NCBI RefSeq assembly: GCF_025527015.1
Contig: NZ_JAODIM010000041.1
Span: forward strand, 372,001-436,000
Length of the DNA stretch: 64,000 nt
Reading direction: 5' to 3'
From: Winslowiella arboricola
GTDB lineage: Bacteria > Pseudomonadota > Gammaproteobacteria > Enterobacterales > Enterobacteriaceae
Shown piece after piece: positions 38,343 through 47,817 of this stretch; position 1 is the stretch's first letter, and each line of letters opens with the position of its first letter. Under the pieces are notes generated by a model. The model had not been told where the DNA came from, made no database searches, and worked only from the letters and a program-made list of their open reading frames with translations. The position numbers and the translations under genes are program-made.

Positions 38343-39500
38343 ATGTCTGATGTTTCTGATGCAGTTGAAAAGCAGTGGGCTCCGGCGAAGCGCGAACAGA
38401 GCGCCACCCGGCTGATGTTTTTTATGGCGGGATTTGCCACCGCCGCCTGGGCCGCGCTGGTGCCTTTTGCCAAACTGAATACCGGCGTCAATGATGGCAC
38501 GCTCGGGCTATTACTGCTTTGTCTGGGCGGTGGCGCGCTGGTGGCAATGCCATTAACCGGCGCGCTGACCACCCGTTTCGGCTGCCGGGCGGTGCTGGTG
38601 GTTTCGGTGCTGATCTTTGTGTTATTACTGCCGCTGCTGCCGGTCATTAGCAACGGTGCCATTCTGGCGCTGGTGTTGCTGGGCTTTGGCGTCGGCATTG
38701 GGGTGACCGATTGCGCGATGAATGTGCAGGCAATTATTGTGGAAAAAGCGGCGACGAAACCGATTATGTCCGGTTTCCATGGTTTCTACAGCGTCGGCGG
38801 TATTGGCGGCGCCGCAGCGATGAGCGGCATGATGTCGCTTGGGCTGTCGCCATTTGCTGCCACCCTGGTCGCTGCCGTGCTGCTGCTGGTGATGTTGCTG
38901 ATCACGCTCAGCGGCTTGCTGACTTATGCCAATCCGGCAGAAGGCCCGGCATTCGCTTTTCCGCGCGGAGCGGTACTGATTATCGGCGCCATCTGTTTTG
39001 CCTCGTTTCTGGCGGAAGGCGCGGTGCTCGACTGGAGTGCCGTATTTCTGATCGAATACCGTGATATGCCGAATGCGCTCGGTGGGCTGGGCTTCGCCTG
39101 CTTCGCCGCTACGATGACGGTTGGGCGTTTAACCGGCGACCGTATTGTTGCGCGCTTCGGTAGCTATCCGGTGGTTGTCGCTGGCGCGATTATCGCGGCA
39201 ACCGGACTCGCCCTGCCGGTCTTTGTTCCGCACTGGATTTTCTCGCTGGCAGGCTATGGCTTGATTGGTATCGGCTGCGCCAATATTGTGCCGGTGATGT
39301 TTTCCGCCGCCGGGCGTCAAACCAGTATGCCACAGGCGGTGGCAATACCGGCGATTACCACACTGGGCTATATGGGAGTGCTTGCCGGGCCAGCCAGTAT
39401 CGGTTTCATTGCCCATATCAGTACGCTGCCGCTGGCTTTTCTGCTGGTGGCGCTGATGCTGCTGGCGGTGGCCTGGGGGGCGCGGCGGGTGAAGATGTAA
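38343..39500 (+). CDS. MFS transporter (YbjJ/FucP-like)
   Basis: Major facilitator protein of 385 residues with about twelve hydrophobic helices. Conserved elements include the loop after helix 2 (GALTTRFGCRAVLV), GFGVGIGVTDCAMNVQAIIVEK and SGFHGFYSVGGIGGA. It resembles E. coli YbjJ, which is likewise next to a phosphatase gene (ybjI) and a regulator, suggesting a conserved phosphatase/exporter theme even though the phosphatase family differs here. Confidence 0.8.
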   Translation: MSDVSDAVEKQWAPAKREQSATRLMFFMAGFATAAWAALVPFAKLNTGVNDGTLGLLLLCLGGGALVAMPLTGALTTRFGCRAVLVVSVLIFVLLLPLLPVISNGAILALVLLGFGVGIGVTDCAMNVQAIIVEKAATKPIMSGFHGFYSVGGIGGAAAMSGMMSLGLSPFAATLVAAVLLLVMLLITLSGLLTYANPAEGPAFAFPRGAVLIIGAICFASFLAEGAVLDWSAVFLIEYRDMPNALGGLGFACFAATMTVGRLTGDRIVARFGSYPVVVAGAIIAATGLALPVFVPHWIFSLAGYGLIGIGCANIVPVMFSAAGRQTSMPQAVAIPAITTLGYMGVLAGPASIGFIAHISTLPLAFLLVALMLLAVAWGARRVKM

Positions 39501-39584
39501 GTCGGCGGCTAACCGGCGGCGTTCTCGCCGCCCGAGCCAGTTTCTGAATCAGGATGATTGTAGGGGCGGCGTTCTCGCCGCCCT
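39501..39584. repeat. REP-like pair (group G)
   Basis: Two copies in the same orientation (39513-39534 and 39561-39584) fill the gap between the convergent MFS and LysR genes. Confidence 0.8.
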
Positions 39585-39602
39585 GGCCAAATGTTTCACC
39601 TG

Positions 39603-40502
39603 TCACAATCCCGACGTCAGCTCCAGCAGCAGTTCTCTTACCGCCGCGGCAGGCTCAGACATCGGCGTGCGATCGGAGATGCATAACGATAGCGTCTCGG
39701 CGATCTGCGGCCCGGCGAGAGAACGAATAATCACATCACGCGATTCCGACTGAATACGTTCGGCAATCGCTTTTGGCATAATCGTCACGCCGAGACCGGC
39801 ATCAACCGCACGCGCAATGCTTTTCACCGCTTCCAGCTCACCGACAATATTCATTGATGCGCCATTCTGGTTAAAAGCATTATCAATTGCGCGACGGACA
39901 AAGTTATAAGCTGGGGGCAGTAGCATCGGTAAACTGCTGAGCTGACTGACATTTACCGGCCCGCCTTCATCGTCAAAATCAAAATCCGCATGGGCAACAA
40001 AGAAAAACTCTTCCACCAGCAGCGGTTCATAATGCAATCCCTTAATGCCGCCGCTGCCATGCAGCAGGGCAATTTCCAGATGACCGTTGGATATCAGCTG
40101 GCTGTAGGCCTGGCCGACGCTCTCCACCAGATGCAGCAGAATACCGGGATGACGCTTACGCATTTCAGTTAATAACGACATTGATAACGTCGCGGCGACG
40201 CTAAACGGCGCGAGGCCAACGGATACGCGGCCGGAGAGCGCCTGTCCGGCATCCAGCACATCGGTTTCCGCCTGGCCCAGCTGGCGCAGAATCGCGTTGG
40301 CATGGCTGTACAGCACCTTGCCCGCTTCGGTCGGCACCACACCCTGCTGACTGCGAATCAGCAGTTTGCGTTTGAAATGCTCCTCCAGCGATACCAGCTG
40401 CTGGCTGAGTGCCGGTTGCGCAATATGCAGCGCATCCGCCGCCCGGGTGATACTGCCCATATCCACAATGGTGATAAATGATTTCAGTCGCCGGGTGTTC
40501 AT
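39603..40502 (-). CDS. LysR-type regulator, Nac-like (copy 2)
   Basis: Regulator of 299 residues, paralogous to the one at 29378-30301, with N-terminal HTH MNTRRLKSFITIVDMGSITRAADALHIAQPALSQQL. The start at 40502 has GGAGAGG upstream; the longer frame runs back towards pxpA. It is 16 bp downstream of pxpA in the binding protein-pxpBCA operon and is likely co-transcribed and autoregulated. Confidence 0.88.
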   Translation of the reverse strand: MNTRRLKSFITIVDMGSITRAADALHIAQPALSQQLVSLEEHFKRKLLIRSQQGVVPTEAGKVLYSHANAILRQLGQAETDVLDAGQALSGRVSVGLAPFSVAATLSMSLLTEMRKRHPGILLHLVESVGQAYSQLISNGHLEIALLHGSGGIKGLHYEPLLVEEFFFVAHADFDFDDEGGPVNVSQLSSLPMLLPPAYNFVRRAIDNAFNQNGASMNIVGELEAVKSIARAVDAGLGVTIMPKAIAERIQSESRDVIIRSLAGPQIAETLSLCISDRTPMSEPAAAVRELLLELTSGL

Positions 40503-40518
40503 CTGCCTCTCCGCTGGG

Positions 40519-41289
40519 TTATTGCGCGATAACCTCTGCTGCCGGGGCAACGGTGCCGCCATTGGCTTCAATTTCACTGCGTACGATACCGGCCAGTTCA
40601 ACCGATCCCGGCGTATCGCTGTGGATCAAAATCGATCGTGCGCGAACCGGATAGCGCTGACCATCAAAGGTGGTTACCGTGCCTTCCAGTAAAAACTGGC
40701 GGACACGGGCGCGTACCGCCGACTCTTCTTTAATCACCGATCCGGCAACCCCTCTGGGCACCAGCTGTCCCTGCGCATCGTAGGCGCGGTCGGCGAGAAA
40801 AATCGTCAGGGTGCTTAATCCGCAGGCTTTGGCGGCCTGCTCAACAAAGGTGTCGGGCTGGGAAAAGATAATCAGTTCAGGATCGATACGTGCAATCGCC
40901 TGCATCACCTGCTGCGCCAGCGCCAGATCGCGGTTAATCATATTGCCCATTGCCGCATGAAAACTGACATGCGCCACCCGCACGCCTTCGGCACGCGCAA
41001 TGGCGCTTAGCGCGCCGAGCTGATACACCACCTGCTGGCAGAGTTGATCGGCGCTAAACGGCAACTCTTTGCGCCCGAATCCCTGACGATCCGGCAGACC
41101 CGGATGCGCGCCAATACCAACGCCATGCTGCTTCGCCAGCCGCACCATACGCGTCATAATATCCGGATCGCCGGCGTGGAAACCACAGGCGATATTGGCG
41201 GAAGAGACCACCTGCATTAGCGACGCGTCATCACACAGCTGATAAACGCCAAAACCTTCACCCATATCGGAGTTCACATCGATCTTCAT
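40519..41289 (-). CDS. pxpA: 5-oxoprolinase subunit A, operon copy
   Basis: LamB/YcsF family protein of 256 residues with MKIDVNSDMGEGFGVYQLCDD, ANIACGFHAGDP and GIGAHPGLPDRQGFGRK blocks. With PxpB and PxpC upstream it forms the ATP-dependent 5-oxoprolinase that opens 5-oxo-L-proline to glutamate. It is 26 bp after pxpC and is followed by the LysR gene. It is a divergent paralogue of the orphan copy at 28 kb. Confidence 0.93.
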   Translation of the reverse strand: MKIDVNSDMGEGFGVYQLCDDASLMQVVSSANIACGFHAGDPDIMTRMVRLAKQHGVGIGAHPGLPDRQGFGRKELPFSADQLCQQVVYQLGALSAIARAEGVRVAHVSFHAAMGNMINRDLALAQQVMQAIARIDPELIIFSQPDTFVEQAAKACGLSTLTIFLADRAYDAQGQLVPRGVAGSVIKEESAVRARVRQFLLEGTVTTFDGQRYPVRARSILIHSDTPGSVELAGIVRSEIEANGGTVAPAAEVIAQ

Positions 41290-41315
41290 CAGGATTCACT
41301 CACAGTTGACAACGG

Positions 41316-42302
41316 TCAGAGACCGACGACTTTTTTCATTGGCAGACAGCTGTCACGCAGGCGCGTCAGCCAGCGCTGAATCTCCGCGGCCACGCTAATC
41401 GCTTCGCGCGCATCACTTTTAATCAGCTGAATATACTGGCCGGGCTGAACCTGACCCAGACGCCATAAATCCTCTTCGATAATCCCCGCCATCTTCGGGT
41501 ACCCCCCGGCGGTATTGGCGTCGCTAAGCTGAATAATCGGCTCACCGGCAGGCGGAACCTGCACAATGCCCGGCACCAGACCATAGGAGCGCATTTCGAC
41601 CACTTTGGAGGGCAAAATCGGCTCACCCGACAGGCGATAGCCGGTACGGTTACTTTGATTCGATATCTGCCACTGCTGCTGCCAGAAGCGTGCGTGATCG
41701 GCGGCGAACAGTTCATACTCACCGGACGGAATCGCCCGTAGCTGGATGACGCCATCGGCATTGCAGGGAAAAGCGGCCGCCATCGCCACCGCCGGGGGTT
41801 CGATACCCATGCCGCTGGCGGGCAGCGGCAGCGCCTGCGTTTCACCCAGCGGTAAACGATCGCCCTTCTGCAACCAGCGCCCTTCGTGACCGCCAAAGCT
41901 GCCACGCAACGCGGTGCTGCGCGACCCCATCACCAGCGGCACATCTATACCGCCCGCCACACAGAGATAGCTACGCGCGCCGTGGCGCGGAAAATTCAGC
42001 TCCAGCTCCTGCCCCTGTTTTACCGCACAACCCCACCACGGCGGCAGCGCTTCGCCATCCAGCTTTGCCCGGCAGTCAGCGCCGGTCAGCGCAATACTGG
42101 TATCCGCCAGAAAACGCACGCGGAACGGAAACAGCTGGATCTCCAGACAGGCGGCATTCTCATCATTGCCGAGCAAAATATTACCCGCACGCAGCGCAAG
42201 CGGATCCATCACGCCACTGACCGACACGCCCATATGACGAAAGCCGCTGCGTCCCAGATCCTGTACCGTATTTAGCGCACCGGTTTTGATAATCTCAATC
42301 AC
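41316..42302 (-). CDS. pxpC: 5-oxoprolinase subunit C (biotin-dependent carboxyltransferase-like)
   Basis: PxpC, 328 residues, of the KipA/AHS2 family. It starts IEIIKTGALNTVQDLGRSGFRHMGVSVSGVMDP and includes LRAGNILLGNDENAACLE and the C-terminal QLSDANTAGGYPKMAGII block. It overlaps the end of pxpB by 4 bp, consistent with a stoichiometric PxpB-PxpC unit. Confidence 0.93.
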   Translation of the reverse strand: MIEIIKTGALNTVQDLGRSGFRHMGVSVSGVMDPLALRAGNILLGNDENAACLEIQLFPFRVRFLADTSIALTGADCRAKLDGEALPPWWGCAVKQGQELELNFPRHGARSYLCVAGGIDVPLVMGSRSTALRGSFGGHEGRWLQKGDRLPLGETQALPLPASGMGIEPPAVAMAAAFPCNADGVIQLRAIPSGEYELFAADHARFWQQQWQISNQSNRTGYRLSGEPILPSKVVEMRSYGLVPGIVQVPPAGEPIIQLSDANTAGGYPKMAGIIEEDLWRLGQVQPGQYIQLIKSDAREAISVAAEIQRWLTRLRDSCLPMKKVVGL

Positions 42303-43009
42303 AGCTCAATCCTTTCGGCTAAAAAGCGCACGCTGTCTCCCGGAGCCATCAGTGCCGGGTTCTCCGCCCATGGGTCAAACACATTTAATTCGGCAAAACC
42401 AATCGCGTTCCAGCCATTCGGCCCGGTTAAGGCTGACACCCCCGCCTGCGCGCCGCCAATGGTGACGGTGCCTTTCAGCATATTCAGCGAAGGCACTTTC
42501 TTACGCGGCGTGGCGATAGTCGGATCGAGACCATGCAGATAGCCAAAGCCCGGCGCGCTACCCAGCGCAAACACTGTATAACTGCCCTGCGCATGGCGAC
42601 GAATCACCTCTGCGGCGGAGAGTCCGGTGTGCTGACAGACGGCAGCAAGATCGGTGGCATGTTCACCCCCATAGATCACCGGAATTTCAATCAGCTTGCC
42701 ACGCGGATTGACCGCCTGCGCCTGCTGCCAGAGCTCGTTTAACAGCGCCAGCGTGGCGTCATAATCAACCGGGGTCTGACGGAATAAGACAAGGAGATTC
42801 GTCACGCCGGGGATCAGGGATTCCACATCGGCACACGACTCAAGCAAGGCAGCCAGCGACCAGATACGGCGCTGGGCCGGCAGATCGAAATCTCCCGGCG
42901 CTTCAACCAGCCATGCCCGACTACCGATGGTAGAAATCTTTACCTTATCGCCGTGGCCGGCAAGAATAAACGAGGCGCGGGAAGGCGCCTCACCAGACAG
43001 CATCGTCAT
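42299..43009 (-). CDS. pxpB: 5-oxoprolinase subunit B (KipI/AHS1 family)
   Basis: PxpB, 236 residues. The AHS1 core is visible: IPVIYGGEHATDLAAVCQHTGLSAAEVIRRHAQGSYTVFALGSAPGFGYLHGLDP and the ending GPNGWNAIGFAELNVFDPW. It begins 3 bp after the binding-protein gene and overlaps pxpC by 4 bp, placing uptake and hydrolysis genes in one transcript. Confidence 0.93.
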   Translation of the reverse strand: MTMLSGEAPSRASFILAGHGDKVKISTIGSRAWLVEAPGDFDLPAQRRIWSLAALLESCADVESLIPGVTNLLVLFRQTPVDYDATLALLNELWQQAQAVNPRGKLIEIPVIYGGEHATDLAAVCQHTGLSAAEVIRRHAQGSYTVFALGSAPGFGYLHGLDPTIATPRKKVPSLNMLKGTVTIGGAQAGVSALTGPNGWNAIGFAELNVFDPWAENPALMAPGDSVRFLAERIEL

Positions 43010-43012
43010 GGG

Positions 43013-43852
43013 TTATTCCAGAGGTTCGAATTTAAGGCTGGATAACGGCTGAACCTTCTCTTCACGAATCATTTTGTATTCGGTTTTTGGCCCAATCCAC
43101 TTATCCCAGATTTTGTCGATGGTGCCGTCATCATCCATCGCTTTCAGGCTGGTATTCACTTTCGCCAGCAGCGCAGGTTCTTCCTTCGACATGCCGACCC
43201 CAATCGGTTCCAGCGCCATCGGTTCTTTAATCATGCCCAGTTCAATACCGTCTTTTTGCGCCTGCGAAATCATTTTAATGCCGGTCATGGTGTTAGTGAC
43301 AAAGCCCACCACTTTATTCTGCTCCAACGCGAGGAAAGCCGAGGCAGAATCCTGGAACGTTACCGCTTTGGCGCCCGCCAGATAGATAGACTGCTCTGAT
43401 GTGGTGCCTTTGGTGGCACTGATGCGTTTGCCTTTAAAGTCGGCGCGGGTTTTATCCACGTTTGGCTTTTTTACCACCAGCATCTCTTTCGCCACATAGT
43501 AGGGGTCGCTGAACTGAATCTGATTACCGCGCGTTTTGGTGTACGCCAGGTTGGCGACCAGCACATCGGCACGTTTGGTGGCAATCACCGCAATACGTGC
43601 TTCAACCGAGGTTGGCATCAGATTGAGTTTCAGGCCCATTTTGCTGGCCAGCGCGGTACAGAGATCGACATCCATGCCCACCAGCTGGCGGGTTTGCGGA
43701 TCCGGAGACGAAAATGGGGGAACATCGGAATAGACTGCGCAATTTAACTGACCGCGTGCCTGAATATCAGACAGCGCATCAGCATGCGCCGCCGGGAAAG
43801 TCATCATCAGTGGCATCGCCAGCATGGTGCAAGACAGTAACTTCAGTTTCAT
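43013..43852 (-). CDS. Polar amino-acid ABC binding protein
   Basis: Family 3 extracellular solute-binding protein of 279 residues. It has a Sec signal (MKLKLLSCTMLAMPLMMTFPAAHA) and the typical blocks GQLNCAVYSDVPPFSSPDP, LVGMDVDLCTALASKMGLKLNL and VEARIAVIATKRADVLVANLAYTKTRG. The ATG at 43852 is preceded by GGGGA. It heads the pxpBCA operon, so the ligand is probably 5-oxoproline or glutamate-like. No permease or ATPase adjoins it; those at 24.9-27.1 kb lack a binding protein and are the obvious partner. Confidence 0.9.
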   Translation of the reverse strand: MKLKLLSCTMLAMPLMMTFPAAHADALSDIQARGQLNCAVYSDVPPFSSPDPQTRQLVGMDVDLCTALASKMGLKLNLMPTSVEARIAVIATKRADVLVANLAYTKTRGNQIQFSDPYYVAKEMLVVKKPNVDKTRADFKGKRISATKGTTSEQSIYLAGAKAVTFQDSASAFLALEQNKVVGFVTNTMTGIKMISQAQKDGIELGMIKEPMALEPIGVGMSKEEPALLAKVNTSLKAMDDDGTIDKIWDKWIGPKTEYKMIREEKVQPLSSLKFEPLE

Positions 43853-43916
43853 TTGTTTTTCCCCGAAATGGTATTTAGCAGTGGCGGAAGTATCCCCTGG
43901 CACGATGGTCTGACTA

Positions 43917-43941
43917 TATAAGCTGCAATTTGGCTTGTATA
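43917..43941. promoter_or_regulatory. Putative LysR-type dyad upstream of the binding protein-pxpBCA operon
   Basis: The sequence TATAAGC-N10-GCTTGTATA forms an imperfect dyad about 65 bp before the binding-protein start, with the A/T-rich flanks and spacing of a LysR box. It lies in the 266-bp gap shared with the divergent EamA transporter gene. The regulator would be the Nac-like LysR encoded at the end of the operon. Confidence 0.4.
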
Positions 43942-44118
43942 AGAGGTAAACCCTGTATGGTGATATGCATTTTGTATGACTGAAAAACCACCACCGCAGC
44001 GCGCAAACCGGCTATAAGCAAAAACTATCCGGGCAGAACAAAATTATCTTAACCGCCGGTCATAGCTGCACTCTAAGGTAGGGAGGATTTCCATCACGGT
44101 AATAAAGCGAGAGACAGG

Positions 44119-45045
44119 TTGAAGATAAATTCCAGAATGGGTGTGCTGCTGAAGATTATGGCCGCCCTGTGCGCAACATTAATGCTGGCATGTGTAAAAG
44201 GTCTGGACGGCGCGATCCCGACTGGTGAAGTGATCTTTTTCCGCTCATTTGTCGCCTTATTCCCGTTACTGATTTGGTTAAAGTTTCAGGGCAATATTCT
44301 TCAGCTGATTAAAACCAAAAATATCTTCGGCCATTTAATTCGGGGCTTTTCCGGCACCGGCGGTATGTATTTTAATTATCTGGCGTTAGTCTATATCTCT
44401 CTGGCCGATGCCACCGCCATCAGTTATGCCGCGCCATTATTTACCGTCATCATGGCGGCCATTTTGTTGAAAGAAAGTGTGCGCTTCTCCCGCTGGTTGG
44501 CAGTAATCGTTGGTTTCTCCGGGATCATAGTTATGCTCTCGACGCATTTGAATGCCAGCGGGTCTTTTTTTTCCGGTGCCACAACCGATACCGGCGCCAC
44601 GATCGGGGTTATTTTCGCCCTGCTGGCGGCGTTTTGCTCGGCGACCTCTTCAGTACAAATTCGCTTTCTAAATGGAGTCGAAAAACCTGGCGCCATTGTA
44701 TTTTATTTCTCGTTAATGACCATGCTGATCGGCATGGCGACGATATTCTTTGGCTGGGAAGTGCCCGACACCACCCAGCTTTTGCTGCTGACTGGCTGCG
44801 GTTTCTTTGGCGGTATGGCGCAAATTCTGATCACCCTCAGCCTGCGCTATGCCGATGCTTCGCTGCTGGCGCCGTTTGATTACACCACGCTGGTGTGGTC
44901 GATGCTGATTGGTTATTTTTTCCTCGGCAGTCTGCCGACTTCAACCACCGTCATTGGGGCGGCAATTGTGGCGACAGCCGGTATTTTCACCGTCTGGAGC
45001 GAACACCGCACACGTAAACCGCGTATTGTACGCAGCGTGAATTAA
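44119..45045 (+). CDS. EamA-type (DMT) transporter
   Basis: Drug/metabolite transporter of about 308 residues with ten hydrophobic helices arranged as two EamA repeats; LADATAISYAAPLFTVIMAAILLKESV and DASLLAPFDYTTLVWSMLIGYFFLGSLP are the paired family motifs. The start is uncertain: the frame opens with TTG at 44119, close behind GACAGG, and an ATG follows at 44137. Divergent from the pxp operon and upstream of a porin gene. Possible role in exporting an amino acid or metabolite. Confidence 0.85.
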   Translation: MKINSRMGVLLKIMAALCATLMLACVKGLDGAIPTGEVIFFRSFVALFPLLIWLKFQGNILQLIKTKNIFGHLIRGFSGTGGMYFNYLALVYISLADATAISYAAPLFTVIMAAILLKESVRFSRWLAVIVGFSGIIVMLSTHLNASGSFFSGATTDTGATIGVIFALLAAFCSATSSVQIRFLNGVEKPGAIVFYFSLMTMLIGMATIFFGWEVPDTTQLLLLTGCGFFGGMAQILITLSLRYADASLLAPFDYTTLVWSMLIGYFFLGSLPTSTTVIGAAIVATAGIFTVWSEHRTRKPRIVRSVN

Positions 45046-45179
45046 GGAGGGAAATATCCCGATTGTTATATCCATAATAATAATGACCACACTTTATTCT
45101 CAATAAAAATTCGCCTTTGCTATGACAAGCGATATCCGATTTTCATGTTGTTAATCTCACTCAATGAAAAAACAGGACG

Positions 45180-46259
45180 ATGATGAAGCGTATAAATAAA
45201 GTCTGTGTGGCAGTAATTTTATTAACCTCCGGGACAAGCCAGGCCGCCGAAATTTATAATAAAGATGCCAATAAACTGGATCTTTATGGCAAGGTGCAGG
45301 GCATGCATTACTTCTCCAGCGATGACAGTCTGGCTGGCGATCAAACCTATATACGTATCGGTTTTAAAGGTGAAACGCAGATTAATGATTCCTTAACCGG
45401 CTACGGTCAGTGGGAATATCAGTTTCAGGCGAATAACAGTGAAGGCAGTGACGCCAACAGCAATAATAAAACCCGCTTAGGGTTTGCTGGCCTGAAATTC
45501 GGCGACTATGGCAGCTTTGACTATGGCCGTAACTATGGCCTGGTGTACGACGCCATCGCTTATACCGATATGCTGCCAGAATTTGGCGGCCCTACCGGCT
45601 CCGCTGACGGTTTTCTGCGTGGCCGCTCGACCGGTGTCGCCACTTATCGTAACCGTGGTTTCTTTGGTCTGGTCGACGGTTTAAATTTCGGTCTGCAATA
45701 CCAGGGTAAAAACGACCGCGACAGCATCTCGCGCGCCAACGGCGACGGCTGGGCCAGTTCCGTCAGCTACGATACCGACTTTGGCGTCAGCTTTGCCGGG
45801 GGTTATGCCAGCCTGGATCGCACCGATGCGCAAAATGCGGATGGCGTTTATGGCAATGGCAAGAAAGGCGAAAGCTGGACAGTGGGCAGCAAATACGATG
45901 CCAATCAGTGGTATTTTGCCGCTATTTACGGCCAGACACGTAATGCGTATGCGATTAGCAACAGCAACACCGGCGAAAGCGGGTTTGCCAATCAGTCGGA
46001 AACCTTTGAAGCGACACTGCAATACCAGTTCCTGAACGGCATTCGCCCTTCGATTGCGTATGTGCAAACCAAAGCAAAAGATATTGAAGGTTTAGGTGAT
46101 GAATATGTGCTGAAATTTATCGAGCCTGGCATCACTTATTATTTCAATAAAAATATGAAGACTTACGTGGCATGGAAGATTAATCAGATCAATGAGAATA
46201 ATAAACTGGGGCTGGCGAGCGACGATCAGGTTGCGCTGGCGCTGGTTTATCAGTTCTGA
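45180..46259 (+). CDS. OmpC/OmpF-type general porin
   Basis: Trimeric outer-membrane porin of 359 residues. It has a signal peptide (cleavage after SQAA), the first strand [23 protein letters not shown], the constriction-loop block [15 protein letters not shown] and the C-terminal strand VALALVYQF ending in the Phe required for BamA recognition. It resembles OmpC/OmpN; it sits among transporters and so may help uptake of the pathway's substrates. The product has loop sequences unlike the common E. coli porins, so no symbol is assigned. Confidence 0.92.
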   Translation: MMKRINKVCVAVILLTSGTSQAAEIYNKDANKLDLYGKVQGMHYFSSDDSLAGDQTYIRIGFKGETQINDSLTGYGQWEYQFQANNSEGSDANSNNKTRLGFAGLKFGDYGSFDYGRNYGLVYDAIAYTDMLPEFGGPTGSADGFLRGRSTGVATYRNRGFFGLVDGLNFGLQYQGKNDRDSISRANGDGWASSVSYDTDFGVSFAGGYASLDRTDAQNADGVYGNGKKGESWTVGSKYDANQWYFAAIYGQTRNAYAISNSNTGESGFANQSETFEATLQYQFLNGIRPSIAYVQTKAKDIEGLGDEYVLKFIEPGITYYFNKNMKTYVAWKINQINENNKLGLASDDQVALALVYQF

Positions 46260-46267
46260 TGTTAAAC

Positions 46268-46372
46268 GCGGGAGCCGAAAACGGCTCCCCTACAAAAACT
46301 GTAGGGGCGGCGTTTTCGCCGCCCGTGTCAATGATTGGCATGCTGCATAATGACGGCGTTTTCGCCGCCCGT
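46268..46372. repeat. REP-like cluster (group H)
   Basis: Three palindromes between the convergent porin and glutamate dehydrogenase genes: a GGGAGCCGAAAACGGCTCCC type at 46269-46288, the standard core with TTTTC loop at 46301-46325 and a truncated copy at 46352-46372. The first type resembles the second palindrome of the islet 1 flanks. Confidence 0.82.
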
Positions 46373-46374
46373 GC

Positions 46375-47646
46375 TTATGGATAGAGTCCACGATCTTTTC
46401 GCGCCAGCAGAATCCGCTCACAGGCCACTGCATAGGCTGCAGTACGCAAGGTCACATTCAGTTGCTGCGCTTTTTCCCATACCGCATCCAGCGCATGCTT
46501 CATAATGGTATCAAGCCGCTGGTCGATCTCTTCTTCGCTCCAGTAAAAGCTGGAGAAATCCTGTACCCACTCGAAATAACTGACCGTTACCCCACCGGCA
46601 TTGCAGATCACATCCGGTATCACGATGATATTTCGCGCACGCAAAATATCATCGGCTTGCGGTAGCGTCGGGCCATTGGCCCCTTCCAGCACCAGGCGAC
46701 AGGTTAATTGCTGCGCCCGCTCAGCGGTGATTTGCCCCTCCAGCGCCGCCGGCACCAGAATATCAATGTCCTGCAACCAGAAAGCGCTGTCATCGATATT
46801 ATCCGCGCCGGGAAACGCGCTGATTTTGCCCTGCGCCGCCTGCCAGGCTTGCAGCGCCGGAATATCGATACCCTGTGCATTAAACAGCGTGCCACTGTGA
46901 TCCTGCACCGCGATAACCTTTGCGCCATGCTGATAAAACAGCTCAGCCGCGACGCTGCCCACGTTACCAAATCCCTGCACAGCCACCCGGCTGCTGGCGA
47001 TCGCCAGTCCCATTTTCGCGGCTGCGGCGCACCCGGTGACAAATACGCCGCGTCCGGTGGCTTTTACCCGTCCCAGTGAGCCACCAAGATGCACCGGCTT
47101 GCCGGTAACCACGCCAGTGGTGGTCGCGCCGACATTCATCGAATAAGTGTCCATCATCCAGGCCATTACCTGCGCATTGGTGCCGACGTCGGGTGCCGGA
47201 ATATCCTGCTGCGGACCAATCAGCACTCCAATTTCACTGGTATAGCGGCGGGTCAGACGCTCCAGCTCTTTTACCGATAGCTGGCGGGGATCAACACGAA
47301 TACCGCCCTTGGCGCCGCCAAAAGGCAGATTCAGCGCGGCGCATTTGATGGTCATCCACGCCGACAGCGCCATCACTTCTTCCAGCGTGACATCAGGATG
47401 GAAACGCACCCCGCCTTTTCCCGGCCCGCGCGACAGATTATGCTGCACGCGATAGCCTTCAAAATGACGCACGCTGCCGTCATCCATTTCCAGTGGAATA
47501 TCGACAATTAACGCGCGTTTCGGATGACGCAGAGTATCGACCCAGTGTTCCAGCTCACCGAGAAACGGCACCACGCGTTCAACCTGTGCAAGATAAGTGG
47601 ACCATGCAGAGTGATGGTCACCGCTGACATATGAGAGTGCTGACAA
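46375..47646 (-). CDS. Glutamate dehydrogenase (Glu/Leu/Phe/Val dehydrogenase family)
   Basis: Amino-acid dehydrogenase of 423 residues, closest in length and motifs to the catabolic NAD-type glutamate dehydrogenases. Visible are [43 protein letters not shown] (with the two catalytic-region lysines), [20 protein letters not shown], and the dinucleotide motif [12 protein letters not shown]. It interconverts glutamate and 2-oxoglutarate plus ammonia, which would complete 5-oxoproline to TCA-cycle flow. The start is TTG at 47646, with a strong GGAGG spaced correctly before it and folded into a hairpin (see below). Confidence 0.92.
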   Translation of the reverse strand: MSALSYVSGDHHSAWSTYLAQVERVVPFLGELEHWVDTLRHPKRALIVDIPLEMDDGSVRHFEGYRVQHNLSRGPGKGGVRFHPDVTLEEVMALSAWMTIKCAALNLPFGGAKGGIRVDPRQLSVKELERLTRRYTSEIGVLIGPQQDIPAPDVGTNAQVMAWMMDTYSMNVGATTTGVVTGKPVHLGGSLGRVKATGRGVFVTGCAAAAKMGLAIASSRVAVQGFGNVGSVAAELFYQHGAKVIAVQDHSGTLFNAQGIDIPALQAWQAAQGKISAFPGADNIDDSAFWLQDIDILVPAALEGQITAERAQQLTCRLVLEGANGPTLPQADDILRARNIIVIPDVICNAGGVTVSYFEWVQDFSSFYWSEEEIDQRLDTIMKHALDAVWEKAQQLNVTLRTAAYAVACERILLARKDRGLYP

Positions 47647-47648
47647 TG

Positions 47649-47684
47649 CTAACCTCCGATTTAAATGTATCGAAAGGAGGTCAG
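47649..47684 (-). promoter_or_regulatory. Hairpin that sequesters the glutamate dehydrogenase ribosome-binding site
   Basis: On the minus-strand transcript CTGACCTCC (47684 to 47676) can pair over nine positions, with one G-U, to GGAGGTTAG (47657 to 47649), the latter containing the Shine-Dalgarno sequence of the TTG-started dehydrogenase. The loop is 18 nt and AT-rich. This would mask the SD until opened. Confidence 0.6.
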
Positions 47685-47817
47685 GTTACGGGAAACCGGC
47701 TGCGGCGACCTGCAGGAGTTAGTGATAGTGTCATAACCAAAAACTATATAATCGCGAATCAATTTACCGGTAAAAGGGTCGCTACCCTGCGGAAAATCGC
47801 ATTAACGCTGGCGGGAA

